Assembly (NCBI GenBank): GCA_030628375.1
Contig: DAOVRD010000003.1
Location: forward strand, 1-36,727
From: Planctomycetota bacterium
Lineage (GTDB): Bacteria; Planctomycetota; Brocadiia; SM23-32
Direction of reading: 5' to 3'
Length of the DNA: 36,727 nucleotides
Each line of letters opens with the position of its first letter. Within the stretch, counting starts at the first letter, position 1. This document shows, piece by piece, positions 8,711 to 15,808 of this stretch. Under the pieces are notes generated by a model. That model did not search any database. It was not told where the DNA came from and saw only the letters and a list, made by a program, of their open reading frames with translations. A program made the position numbers and the translations under genes.

Positions 8711-10673
8711 CGTCCCCACTCATCCACTTCGTGGGGAATGCCCCGGTCTCCCCGGGACCGACATCCCACAACTCGGTGTAGTAGACGGCCGTCCACGGGC
8801 CCCACGGCTTCGGAGCATCGTAGACTGCAAAGCCCCCCGAGAATCGCGTGCGGGGTTCACGCGGGTGATTGGGAATCTGCTGCCACCAGAGGTAGCGGCC
8901 CAGCCCTGCGTTGTAACTGACGCTTGAGCGGAGGCACCGGTGCCTGTGCGTGAACACCGCCGCACGCTGACTGATGTCGGTGCGCCACATGGGACTGCCC
9001 TTCTTATCGAGGCCGGCGAAGAACTCGTAGGCATCTCGCCCCCTGATCGCGTTCCTGGGCACGCGGGCCAGGATCATCCGGTCCGCAGCGCAATAGGCGC
9101 TGGGGTCGTCGTGGGAGTACACGTAGACGTAATCGTCCGGAGCGCCGGCATAGTTGCGCCCGAAGTTGAGGAACGTGCAGTACCCCAACTCCCGGAATCT
9201 CCAGTCGCTCCAGGTCCAGGTCTCCGCACGGTCGTCTGACCAGGCCAGTTGAGAATGCGCCCCGTCCTCGTTCGCGTTGCGGACCCAGGCGTAGAGAACG
9301 CCCTCGACCATCAGCATTCCGCTGACCTTCTTGCCGGACCTGCCCGGCCCTTTCCTCTCCCCATCGGAGCGGACGTTTTCCCCCACGAGATCGGGCGGCA
9401 TGCCCGTGACCCTGGCGAATCCCATGCTGAGCTTTTCGGGCAGGGGCGGATCGAATCCCCAGCCATCGCCGTAAGCCGTGTAGAGCTTGCCGTCGTCCGC
9501 CCAGGTGACGGGCCAGTTGTCAGAGCCGTCATGCTCCTTCTTGTATGCCTTCCGGACGATGGCGGACGCCGGCGCCCACTGCATGGCCTCTACGACGGGG
9601 CTCTGCGGACATGGCGGAAGCACAGCCCCCGCCAGAGGCCTGAACAGGTGGCTGTCCACGCCTGCCCAGAAGGTGTCCCCGAGTTGTGAACCGTTGCGCA
9701 CAACGATCAGATCGAGGCTGGGAACCACGAGCAGGATCTGGTTGCCCGCTCCGGCGCCGGCGAACGCGTCGCGGGGCAGAGAGGGCCAGACGCCATCGGA
9801 GTTCACCCACCAGCCCAGGCCCGAGGCCGGGGCCGGGTTGTCGGCAGACCGCTCCGGCAGCGGCGTGCCGGCCTGCGTCGTTGCCTTCTCGACCCACTGG
9901 GGCGAAAGGATTTGCTGGCCCTGCCAGTCCCCCTGGCGGAGCATCAGTCGGCCCACCCGCGCCACGGCCCGGGGCGTGTAACTCCCGCCACCCCAGTTAG
10001 CCACAAGGGCGAGCCCATCGGTCTCGTACCGGGTGCCGTAGCCGATGGACCACTCACCGTCCGGCGTGCCAATTGGACGCATCACGCGCTCGCGCAGCAG
10101 CGTGCGGATGTCCGCGTGAGAAGTCCCCCGCAGGGCCGCCGTCACCGCGTAGGCAAGCATTCCCATACCGGGATTGCTGTAGGCATAGCCCGAACCGGGC
10201 GGAAACACAACGGGCGCCTGATCGCGCGCGATGGTGAACGGATTGGGGTCCCGCCGCCAGAAAGCCCCCTTCCAGCCCGGCAATTGGTCGTGGGGCAGGC
10301 CGGCCTCCGCGGCGTCTTCGATGCCCGAACTGTGCGTGGCCAGATGCCGGATCGTGATCCGCGACTTCTCAGGGTGGCCTTGCCACTGTGGGACGTACTT
10401 CCAGGCCGGATCATCCACACGCAGAAGCCCATCCTGCAGGACCAACGTGAGCGAGACCCCGCCCACAAGGGCCTTGGCAAGTGAAGCCGTGTAGTGCGTG
10501 ACCGCCGGGCCGTGCTCCGCGGCGTACCACTCGTAGATGATGCGGTCGTTGCGGATGACCAACAGCGCCTTGGTTCCGCGCCGTTCCAGCTCGCGACACA
10601 TCGCGCCTAAATGCTCGCCCGACATGCCCTGACTCTCGGGCGAGGAAGTCTGCCATTCGAACACATCGCCCAC
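8634..10673 (-). CDS. Beta-lactamase-fold serine hydrolase fused to a DUF4185-like C-terminal domain
   Basis: 679 residues from GTG 10673, selected because GGGAGGG lies 7 nt upstream; a longer frame from 10772 starts inside the repeat and lacks a ribosome-binding site. Residues ~5-380 are a class C beta-lactamase / penicillin-binding-like domain: SLAK (Ser64-Lys67, the SxxK nucleophile motif) and YSN (165-167, the YxN motif), followed by LDLIVVRNGSQ. No clear KTG-type third motif is seen. Residues ~390-679 contain repeated WADDGKLYTAYGDGWG, LAWSDDRAETWTW and VYLVFSGDDDF-like blades, resembling DUF4185 or sialidase-like propeller domains. No convincing signal peptide. Likely an esterase or peptidase coupled to a carbohydrate-related domain; the fusion is unusual and substrates are unknown. 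Confidence 0.8.
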   Translation of the reverse strand: MGDVFEWQTSSPESQGMSGEHLGAMCRELERRGTKALLVIRNDRIIYEWYAAEHGPAVTHYTASLAKALVGGVSLTLVLQDGLLRVDDPAWKYVPQWQGHPEKSRITIRHLATHSSGIEDAAEAGLPHDQLPGWKGAFWRRDPNPFTIARDQAPVVFPPGSGYAYSNPGMGMLAYAVTAALRGTSHADIRTLLRERVMRPIGTPDGEWSIGYGTRYETDGLALVANWGGGSYTPRAVARVGRLMLRQGDWQGQQILSPQWVEKATTQAGTPLPERSADNPAPASGLGWWVNSDGVWPSLPRDAFAGAGAGNQILLVVPSLDLIVVRNGSQLGDTFWAGVDSHLFRPLAGAVLPPCPQSPVVEAMQWAPASAIVRKAYKKEHDGSDNWPVTWADDGKLYTAYGDGWGFDPPLPEKLSMGFARVTGMPPDLVGENVRSDGERKGPGRSGKKVSGMLMVEGVLYAWVRNANEDGAHSQLAWSDDRAETWTWSDWRFRELGYCTFLNFGRNYAGAPDDYVYVYSHDDPSAYCAADRMILARVPRNAIRGRDAYEFFAGLDKKGSPMWRTDISQRAAVFTHRHRCLRSSVSYNAGLGRYLWWQQIPNHPREPRTRFSGGFAVYDAPKPWGPWTAVYYTELWDVGPGETGAFPTKWMSGDGRTVYLVFSGDDDFSVRKGTLILGP

Positions 10674-10748
10674 CGCGCGACCCTCCCTGACCAATGCGAA
10701 CGGCAGCATGATAGAGTCACACCGCGGCAGGGCAAAGGACACGGCCTC

Positions 10749-10926
10749 ACCCGACCCGGCAGGTCTTGCCAACGCTCACACATAGGCGCACTCCCTCGGC
10801 AGTCGTAGGGGCGGTTCGCGAACTTTAGCCGCCTTGGCGGCCGCCCCTACTACGGCCCAAGGATGAGCGTGCCCTTCCGCACAGAGAAGTCATCGTCCCC
10901 GGAGAACACCAGCTAGACGGTCCGGC
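10749..10926. repeat. Direct repeat, copy B, with perfect palindrome
   Basis: Second copy of 8523-8710. It contains a perfect 10-bp inverted repeat GTAGGGGCGG / CCGCCCCTAC (10805-10814 and 10841-10850) enclosing TTCGCGAA (10815-10822) and CCGCCTTGGCGG (10829-10840). Bases downstream (10850-10926) duplicate the 3' end of the adjacent hydrolase gene. Confidence 0.9.
10850..10926 (-). pseudogene. Remnant 3' end of a second copy of the hydrolase gene
   Basis: The last ~25 codons of the hydrolase gene (ending LILGP, stop TAG at 10850-10852) are repeated here, upstream of the intact gene. The Tyr codon TAC of the intact copy is TAG in this copy (10913-10915), so it is dead. It abuts the macrodomain gene stop, with no room for the rest of the gene. 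It reads as the scar of a tandem duplication from which most of one copy was deleted. Confidence 0.75.
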
Positions 10927-10937
10927 TCCAGACACGG

Positions 10938-11477
10938 TCAATGCGCGGTGACCCGTTCGAGCGCCGCTGCGTAGACGTCGTAGTCGGCGGCAGTGAAGAG
11001 CACGAAGCGCACCACCTCAAAGCAGCCCGGGTTCTGCCCAAGGAACTCCGCCACGGTGCTCAGCGCCACACCCGCCGCCTCCTCAATGGGGTAGCTGTAG
11101 ACGCCGGTGCTGATGGAGGGAAAGGCCACCGAACGCAAGCCGTTGTCCACCGCCACCTGCAGGCTGGAGCGGTAGGCGCCGGAGAGCAGTTCCGCCTCCC
11201 CGCGGGACCCTCCGCTCCAGCGCGGCCCCACGGCGTGTATGACGCGGCGTGCCGGCAGGTTGCCGCCCGTCGTGATCACGGCACTGCCGGTGGGGCACCC
11301 GCCAATGCGGCGGCATTCCTCCATGATGGCCGGCCCGCCCGCGCGGTGGATCGCACCGTCCACGCCCCCGCCGCCGCGCAGTCCGCTGTTGGCGGCGTTC
11401 ACAATGGCATCCACCTCCTGCCGGGTGATATCCCCCCGGACCAGTTCCACAGCGGCGCCACCGATATCTTTCCGCAT
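10938..11477 (-). CDS. Macrodomain protein (O-acetyl-ADP-ribose deacetylase type)
   Basis: 179 residues, a single complete macrodomain. AAGGAGG is ~8 nt before ATG 11477. Family motifs are present in order: GDIT (15-18), NAANS (27-31), the Gly-rich GGGGVDGAIHRAGG segment (35-48), and SISTGVYSYP in the second phosphate-binding loop. This arrangement matches YmdB/MacroD-type enzymes that bind ADP-ribose and remove acetyl or ADP-ribosyl groups. Divergent from the J-domain gene. Function by family is well supported; whether it serves toxin reversal or NAD metabolism cannot be told from context. Confidence 0.9.
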   Translation of the reverse strand: MRKDIGGAAVELVRGDITRQEVDAIVNAANSGLRGGGGVDGAIHRAGGPAIMEECRRIGGCPTGSAVITTGGNLPARRVIHAVGPRWSGGSRGEAELLSGAYRSSLQVAVDNGLRSVAFPSISTGVYSYPIEEAAGVALSTVAEFLGQNPGCFEVVRFVLFTAADYDVYAAALERVTAH

Positions 11478-11562
11478 CTTCCCCGCCTCCTTTTTGACGG
11501 ACTTAAACCGTTGCTACGCGCTAACTTACAGGACGCTTCTGCGTTCGCGTCGGCGGCCGGCC

Positions 11563-11568
11563 TATACT
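11563..11568 (+). promoter_or_regulatory. Possible -10 box for the J-domain gene
   Basis: TATACT about 75 nt before ATG 11644. A good -35 at the correct spacing is not visible, so support is weak. Confidence 0.3.
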
Positions 11569-11580
11569 CTCAGAGAAGAC

Positions 11581-11600
11581 CACAGGCGAGGGCGCCTGTG
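11581..11600. repeat. Short perfect palindrome (CACAGGCG/CGCCTGTG)
   Basis: Stem of 8 bp (11581-11588 with 11593-11600) and loop AGGG, followed by CTACA. It lies in the presumed leader of the J-domain gene. It resembles a dispersed repeat rather than a terminator, as no T-run follows. Confidence 0.55.
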
Positions 11601-11643
11601 CTACATAAATACGACAGGATTCCGGAGGCCGGGAAGCGCCGCG

Positions 11644-12009
11644 ATGTCAGACCCGCACGAACCGCAAAGCTATTACGACCTGCTCGGCATCAAGCCCGGC
11701 GCCGCGCTCGAAGAAATCAAACGTGCCTACCGCCGCAAGGTCCGCACGTGCCACCCGGACCTGAACCGGGCCGCGGACCCCGCCCACTTCAAGCGCGTGC
11801 AGCGGGCCTACGAGGTGCTCCGCGACCCGGCCCGGCGCAAGCGCTACGACGCTGCCGCCGGGGTGGCAACGCAGAACGACTTCGCCGCGCCCGACCGCAG
11901 CAGCTTCAATCGGCTGCTCAACAACCTCTGCTCGTCCCTGCAAACCGCCCTCGACAACACCCAAAGCACGTCCCGCAAACGCCAAGGCAAGAGCCGCAGG
12001 GCGGGTTGA
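11644..12009 (+). CDS. Small J-domain (DnaJ-like) protein
   Basis: 121 residues. Residues ~9-70 are a complete J-domain: YYDLLGIKPGA, the positively charged helix II (EEIKRAYRRKVRTCH), the HPD motif at 37-39 that activates DnaK ATPase, and FKRVQRAYEVLRDPARRKRYD. The rest is short, polar and basic (ending KRQGKSRRAG), with no Gly/Phe or zinc-finger region, so this is not a full DnaJ but a type III co-chaperone. Frame is open further upstream, but ATG 11644 fits the domain start; GGAGG lies somewhat far upstream. Monocistronic between a divergent and a convergent neighbour. Confidence 0.85.
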   Translation: MSDPHEPQSYYDLLGIKPGAALEEIKRAYRRKVRTCHPDLNRAADPAHFKRVQRAYEVLRDPARRKRYDAAAGVATQNDFAAPDRSSFNRLLNNLCSSLQTALDNTQSTSRKRQGKSRRAG

Positions 12010-12013
12010 CGCT

Positions 12014-12032
12014 CGGCGGAGCCGGTCCGCCG
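12014..12032. terminator. Possible terminator hairpin between convergent genes
   Basis: A 7-bp GC stem (12014-12020 with 12026-12032, loop GCCGG) just after the J-domain stop and before the rubrerythrin stop on the other strand. No T-tract, so it is uncertain. Confidence 0.3.
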
Positions 12033-12084
12033 CCTCACTCACCCCCCGCAAAGCCGGATAACGGACCCGCCCTCGCCCAGGCCG

Positions 12085-12588
12085 TCACTCAATCCACATG
12101 AACCAGGACTTCGGAGCCCCGCAGATGGGACACTTGTCCGGGGCCTCGTCCTCGACGGTGTTCCCGCAGCCCCTGCAGACGAACATCTTCTTTTCGGGCA
12201 GGTCCTCGCCCTTCTCCAGACTTTCGACAGCCCCGGCGTAGAGGCCGTGGTGGATCTCTTCGACCTTCAAGGCGTAATCGAAGGTGCGCTCGGCGTCCTT
12301 GTGTCCCTCTTCGCGCGCGGCGGCAACGAAGGCAGGATACATGGACTTGAACTCCTCCGCCTCACCGGCCATGGCCACCCTCAGGTTCGCCAGCGTGTCG
12401 GCGACGCCCCGCATAGCATCCAGGTGGTTCTGGGCGTGAACGGTCTCCGCCGCCGCCACAGCCCTGAACAGCCTGCCGATCATCGCGAGGCCATCTTCCT
12501 GGGCTTTCTTGCCAAAGCGCAGATACCTCTGGTTCGCCTGGCTTTCCCCCGCAAACGCCGCGTTGAGGTTGTCCTCACTGTTGGCCAT
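12085..12588 (-). CDS. rbr: Rubrerythrin
   Basis: 167 residues. The N-terminal ferritin-like four-helix domain has the iron ligands expected of rubrerythrin, for example Glu15 (FAGESQAN), Glu48 with His51 (AAETVHAQNH) and Glu-Glu-Ile-His at 110-113. The C-terminal rubredoxin-like domain has CxxC pairs Cys138/Cys141 and Cys153/Cys156. GGAAGGA is ~8 nt before ATG 12588. Rubrerythrins reduce hydrogen peroxide in the cytoplasm of anaerobes and microaerobes, so the presence of this gene points to an oxygen-sensitive or microaerobic lifestyle. Stands alone on the minus strand. Confidence 0.95.
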   Translation of the reverse strand: MANSEDNLNAAFAGESQANQRYLRFGKKAQEDGLAMIGRLFRAVAAAETVHAQNHLDAMRGVADTLANLRVAMAGEAEEFKSMYPAFVAAAREEGHKDAERTFDYALKVEEIHHGLYAGAVESLEKGEDLPEKKMFVCRGCGNTVEDEAPDKCPICGAPKSWFMWIE

Positions 12589-12759
12589 CGTACATGTCCT
12601 TCCAATCGAATAGAACGAAACAATCAGAAACAGCCCCCTGACCCGTCACCGTTCCCAGGCTAACACGCCACAGCCTGCCGTGCAAGGAACGCGTGCGCCC
12701 CCTCCGACGGCCCTCCGCGGCCTACCCGCTGAGGACCGCGCGGTTCGTGCGCGCGTGCC

Positions 12760-13407
12760 TCAGGCCGGGCGGATGTCCAGGAAGAGGTTCTCCGGCTCTT
12801 CGTGGATGCCGTGCGTGGTGAAACGAAGCGGCTTGTCGAAGCACGGGCCGTCGTGAACAAGGGAGTGATACTCGCCATTCTCCCCGCAGGGGTCTATGCC
12901 TTCCAGGCGAGTGATGTCGGCCACGAATTGCCGGTCTATGCTGCGGCCAAGGTATTCGCGGCCCAGGTGTTTCAGCCACACGGAAGTCACGACCGCCCGG
13001 AAGCCCTCTTCGACGAACTCCTCCAGCACGGCGGCGGTGTCCTGCTGCCAGAGCACGTCGAGGTACTGAAGACCCACGGCCTCCACGCGCTCGCGGTAGT
13101 ACTGGCTGACGTCCTCCAGAAGGATGTTGCCGAAGATGACGCCGCGCAGACCCGCCTCCTTCACCTTCTCCAGCGCACGGGCGAAGTCCTCGTCGAACTG
13201 ATCCGCCCGCGTGGACTCGATTATGATTTCGAGGCCCAGCGCCTCCGCCTGAGCAGAGAGCATTTCCGGGCGGTATCCATGGAACCGGACGCGGCCGTAC
13301 TCGGTCCCGTATACGTGGAAGAGGTGCGTCACACGGAGTCCCTGCGCCAGCGCTCTGTGCAGAGCCAGCGTGCTGTCCTTGCCGCCGCTAGAGGCTACGG
13401 CGTACAT
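12760..13407 (-). CDS. Dph6-like PP-loop ATP pyrophosphatase
   Basis: 215 residues from ATG 13407. The PP-loop SGGKDS (7-12) is right at the N-terminus and the family's C-terminal motif CGENGEYHSLVHDGP is at ~174-188, both diagnostic of the Dph6/MJ0570 group of ATP-dependent amidoligases. In archaea and eukaryotes this family amidates diphthine; bacteria lack diphthamide, so the bacterial role is unknown. An alternative GTG at 13452 overlaps the stop region of the upstream URO-D gene by 7 nt and would add 15 residues. I prefer 13407 because the family fold begins there. Translationally close to the URO-D gene and probably in one operon. Confidence 0.85.
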   Translation of the reverse strand: MYAVASSGGKDSTLALHRALAQGLRVTHLFHVYGTEYGRVRFHGYRPEMLSAQAEALGLEIIIESTRADQFDEDFARALEKVKEAGLRGVIFGNILLEDVSQYYRERVEAVGLQYLDVLWQQDTAAVLEEFVEEGFRAVVTSVWLKHLGREYLGRSIDRQFVADITRLEGIDPCGENGEYHSLVHDGPCFDKPLRFTTHGIHEEPENLFLDIRPA

Positions 13408-13445
13408 GGGCCCCGACCCCCGAAACGAGACCGGCCCGATCGCGG

Positions 13446-14531
13446 CTAACACTCCCCCACGGCGTCGTACATGGCCACAACGTTCTCAAGCGGTATCTCC
13501 TTGAAGATGACGTTGGAAGGGCCGAGGCACAATCCCCCGCCCATGCTGCAATGCTCGATCAGATGCCGAATCTCCGCTCTGACGTCCTCGGGAGTGCCGA
13601 AGGGGAGCGTCTTCTGCAGACTCACGCATCCGTGCATGACCAGGCGGTCGCCGTGGTCCCTTTTGAACTCCGCGGGGTCCATGCACTCCGGCTGAATGGG
13701 ATTGAGGACGTCCAGGCCGCACTCGATCAGGTCCGGGACGATAGCCCGTGAATCGCCGTCGGTGTGCATCATGACGTAAGCGGCGGGATTGGCCGCCTTC
13801 AGGCCGGATATGAGGGCCTTCAACCTCCCCTTATCGAACCGACGCCAGGCGTCGGGCGACATGATCATGCTGTTCTGCATGGCCAGGTCGCCCGTGATTT
13901 GCACCATGTCCACGCCGGCCTCAACCAGCCGCACGCCCACGGCCCTCGCCCACCCATAGAGGATGTCGTAGAGGCGGTCGAGCAGCCCCGGGCGGATGGC
14001 ATAATCCATCAGGACGTTGTCCATGCCCCGCACCAGCCAGGCCGCCTTGAAGGGCTGCGTCAGCTCGCCGATCACCACCGCTCCCTCGTCCTTCAGGGCC
14101 TGGATCCTGTCCGGCAGGTCTTCGGGGACCGTGATCCATTCCTCGCGCGGGAACGGATAGAAGTCCAGGTCCTCAGGCCTCTCGGCCTCCGCCAGCGGGA
14201 GCCAGACGACGTCCTCCAGGTAGTCGCTGCCTGGATGGACCCTGACGACGCGGCCGCCGGACATAACGCGATACTGCTCGTCGTCCCTGTACTCGTCAGG
14301 CACGAGCGAGTCTATCAGTGCCTGGCACTCGTCCGGCCAGCGCACCTGCAGGCCGACCGATTCCCAGCGGTCTATCCGCAGGCGTTCGTGCGCCTCCCTG
14401 TCGGAATTGAGCCCGAGGTGCGCGAGCAACCCGTCCATGGCATCCCGGTTGATCCAGATGAAGGTCGGCACGCGGTCGGGACTGCGATGCTCAAAACAGG
14501 TGAGAATCCTTTCGCGACTCGTCATTGCCAT
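13446..14531 (-). CDS. Uroporphyrinogen decarboxylase (URO-D) family protein
   Basis: 361 residues. ATG 14531 has GGAG 5 nt upstream. It begins TSRERILTCFEHRSPDRVPTF, the usual URO-D-family opening, and continues with the TIM-barrel strands (GAVVIGELTQPFKAAWLV, GVDMVQITGDLAMQNS, AYVMMHTDGDSRAIVPDLIECGLDVLNPIQPECMD, GGGLCLGPSNVIFKEIP). The HxDG...NPIQ pattern is typical of the corrinoid/methyltransferase-like branch (MtaA/CmuA relatives) rather than haem-synthesis HemE. No haem genes are nearby. The substrate is probably a methylated compound or corrinoid protein, by family only. Followed closely by the Dph6-like gene. Confidence 0.85.
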   Translation of the reverse strand: MAMTSRERILTCFEHRSPDRVPTFIWINRDAMDGLLAHLGLNSDREAHERLRIDRWESVGLQVRWPDECQALIDSLVPDEYRDDEQYRVMSGGRVVRVHPGSDYLEDVVWLPLAEAERPEDLDFYPFPREEWITVPEDLPDRIQALKDEGAVVIGELTQPFKAAWLVRGMDNVLMDYAIRPGLLDRLYDILYGWARAVGVRLVEAGVDMVQITGDLAMQNSMIMSPDAWRRFDKGRLKALISGLKAANPAAYVMMHTDGDSRAIVPDLIECGLDVLNPIQPECMDPAEFKRDHGDRLVMHGCVSLQKTLPFGTPEDVRAEIRHLIEHCSMGGGLCLGPSNVIFKEIPLENVVAMYDAVGEC

Positions 14532-14592
14532 GATAGCTCCGCGGCAGCTTGTCCGGACCCGATCATGTCGCCGATGCTGGAGAACCCGGACA

Positions 14593-14718
14593 AAGGTGGC
14601 GCATCGTAAGGTAGCGCATCGTAGTGCGCCGAAGGTGGCGCATCGTAGTGCGCCGAAGGTGGCGCATCGTAAGGTAGCGCATCGTAGTGCGCCGAAGGTG
14701 GCGCATTGTAGTGCGCCG
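14593..14718. repeat. Tandem repeat, 2 x 63 bp, built from 15- and 24-nt subunits
   Basis: 14593-14655 and 14656-14718 are identical except for one base (14707). Each 63-mer is a 15-nt unit (AAGGTGGCGCATCGT) and two 24-nt units sharing that beginning. The 24-nt unit at 14632-14655 and its copies contain GGCGCA...TGCGCC, a 6-bp hairpin. There are no spacers. It lies in the leader of the URO-D gene. Confidence 0.9.
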
Positions 14719-14734
14719 GAGGATGGAACTGCAA
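14705..14734 (-). promoter_or_regulatory. Possible promoter for URO-D gene at the edge of the tandem repeat
   Basis: Minus strand TTGCAG (14729-14734), 18 nt, TACAAT (14705-14710). The TACAAT exists only because of the single base that differs between the two 63-bp units; the other units read TACGAT. If real, the mRNA leader would run through the repeat array. Confidence 0.45.
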
Positions 14735-14774
14735 CGGCGGGACGCGGACCGCCCAGACAGCGCTTCAGCCCGAC

Positions 14775-15719
14775 TCAGGGACCCGACTCCACGATCACGC
14801 AGTTGCGGCCGGCCTTCTTGCTGCGGTACATCAGTTCGTCCGCCCTGTCCACCACCGTCTCCAAGGTATCATCCGGGCGTGCCAGCACCGCACCGATAGA
14901 AACGGTCACGCGCACAACGTCCTCGTCTGGCTGAAGGCTGGAACTCTCCACAAGCGCGCGGCAGCGCTCTGCCACGGAGCGCAGCGTGCCCTCGTTGACG
15001 TTGACGATGAGGGCCACGAACTCCTCGCCGCCCCAGCGACCCAGGAAGTCGAACGGCCTGAGGCTCCCGACCATGGTCCTCGCGACCATCTTCAGCACTT
15101 CGTCCCCGGTATCATGGCCGTATTTGTCGTTGATCGCTTTGAAGTGATCTATGTCAACAAAGAGGACTCCGAACACCCAGCCATACCGGCGGACCTCGTC
15201 GAGCTTGCCACGGATGTTCATCTCGGTGTAGCGTCTGTTCCCCACCTCGGTCAAGGCGTCAAGGAAAGCCACCCTTTCCAGTTCGTTGATGCGCTCGACG
15301 GCGGCGATCTTCGAGCTGTTGTCGCTGAAGACCTGCACAACGCCGCTGACGACGCCATCGGATTCCAGGATGGGGGAGACACGGACCAGAACCGGCACTC
15401 GGTGCCCCTTCTTGTGGTGCAGGTAGGCTTCGAGTTCCCTGGACTGGCCGTCAGCCAGGGTTGCGGCCACCGGACACAGTCCTTCGCACAAGTTGGTCCC
15501 CTGCTCGTCCACGTGCATGAGGATGTTGTCCATGCAGCGATTTCCGAGGACCTCAGTGGCCGTGAAACCGGTGATCCGCTCCGCGCCGCGATTCCAGAAG
15601 ATAACCCGCCGGTCCCGGTCCAGGAAGTACACACCATCATAGAGATGGTTCAGCACATCGCGGTAGAACTCGTCGCCCGTTCTCAAGTCCGACCAGCTGA
15701 CCAGATGCGACCCCGACAT
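14775..15719 (-). CDS. PAS-GGDEF diguanylate cyclase (copy 1, Cys-containing PAS)
   Basis: 314 residues from ATG 15719; longer frames upstream lack a better start. Residues ~17-135 are a PAS domain (FYRDVLNHLYDGVYFLDRDRR, WNRGAERITGF) with three cysteines (Cys62, Cys78, Cys82 in NLCEGLCP) that could bind a metal or sense redox. Residues ~150-312 are a GGDEF domain with an intact GGEEF active site (230-234) and the inhibitory I-site RPFD (221-224) exactly five residues before it. It should make cyclic di-GMP from GTP with product inhibition. No membrane segment, so it is cytoplasmic. Lies next to a paralogue, both downstream of a STAS gene. Confidence 0.92.
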   Translation of the reverse strand: MSGSHLVSWSDLRTGDEFYRDVLNHLYDGVYFLDRDRRVIFWNRGAERITGFTATEVLGNRCMDNILMHVDEQGTNLCEGLCPVAATLADGQSRELEAYLHHKKGHRVPVLVRVSPILESDGVVSGVVQVFSDNSSKIAAVERINELERVAFLDALTEVGNRRYTEMNIRGKLDEVRRYGWVFGVLFVDIDHFKAINDKYGHDTGDEVLKMVARTMVGSLRPFDFLGRWGGEEFVALIVNVNEGTLRSVAERCRALVESSSLQPDEDVVRVTVSIGAVLARPDDTLETVVDRADELMYRSKKAGRNCVIVESGP

Positions 15720-15808
15720 TTCCGGTGACCACACTCCACTCACTGCACAATACCTCGAGCCAAATCCGTGCGTCCCCGCCCACAAAGCTCGCGGGATCCA
15801 GGCGCGCG

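Noticed and set aside
10941-12101. A 386-codon plus-strand frame over the macrodomain and J-domain genes
   Set aside because: Opposite or out of frame with two well-recognised genes and lacking any domain-like sequence.
14593-14718. Possible CRISPR array
   Set aside because: Units are directly adjacent with no unique spacers and no cas genes are present.
14522-14734. A minus-strand frame encoding a 21-residue repeat (AHYDALPYDAPPS type)
   Set aside because: The periodicity simply follows the 63-bp DNA repeat; there is no ribosome-binding site and it overlaps the start of the URO-D gene in another frame.
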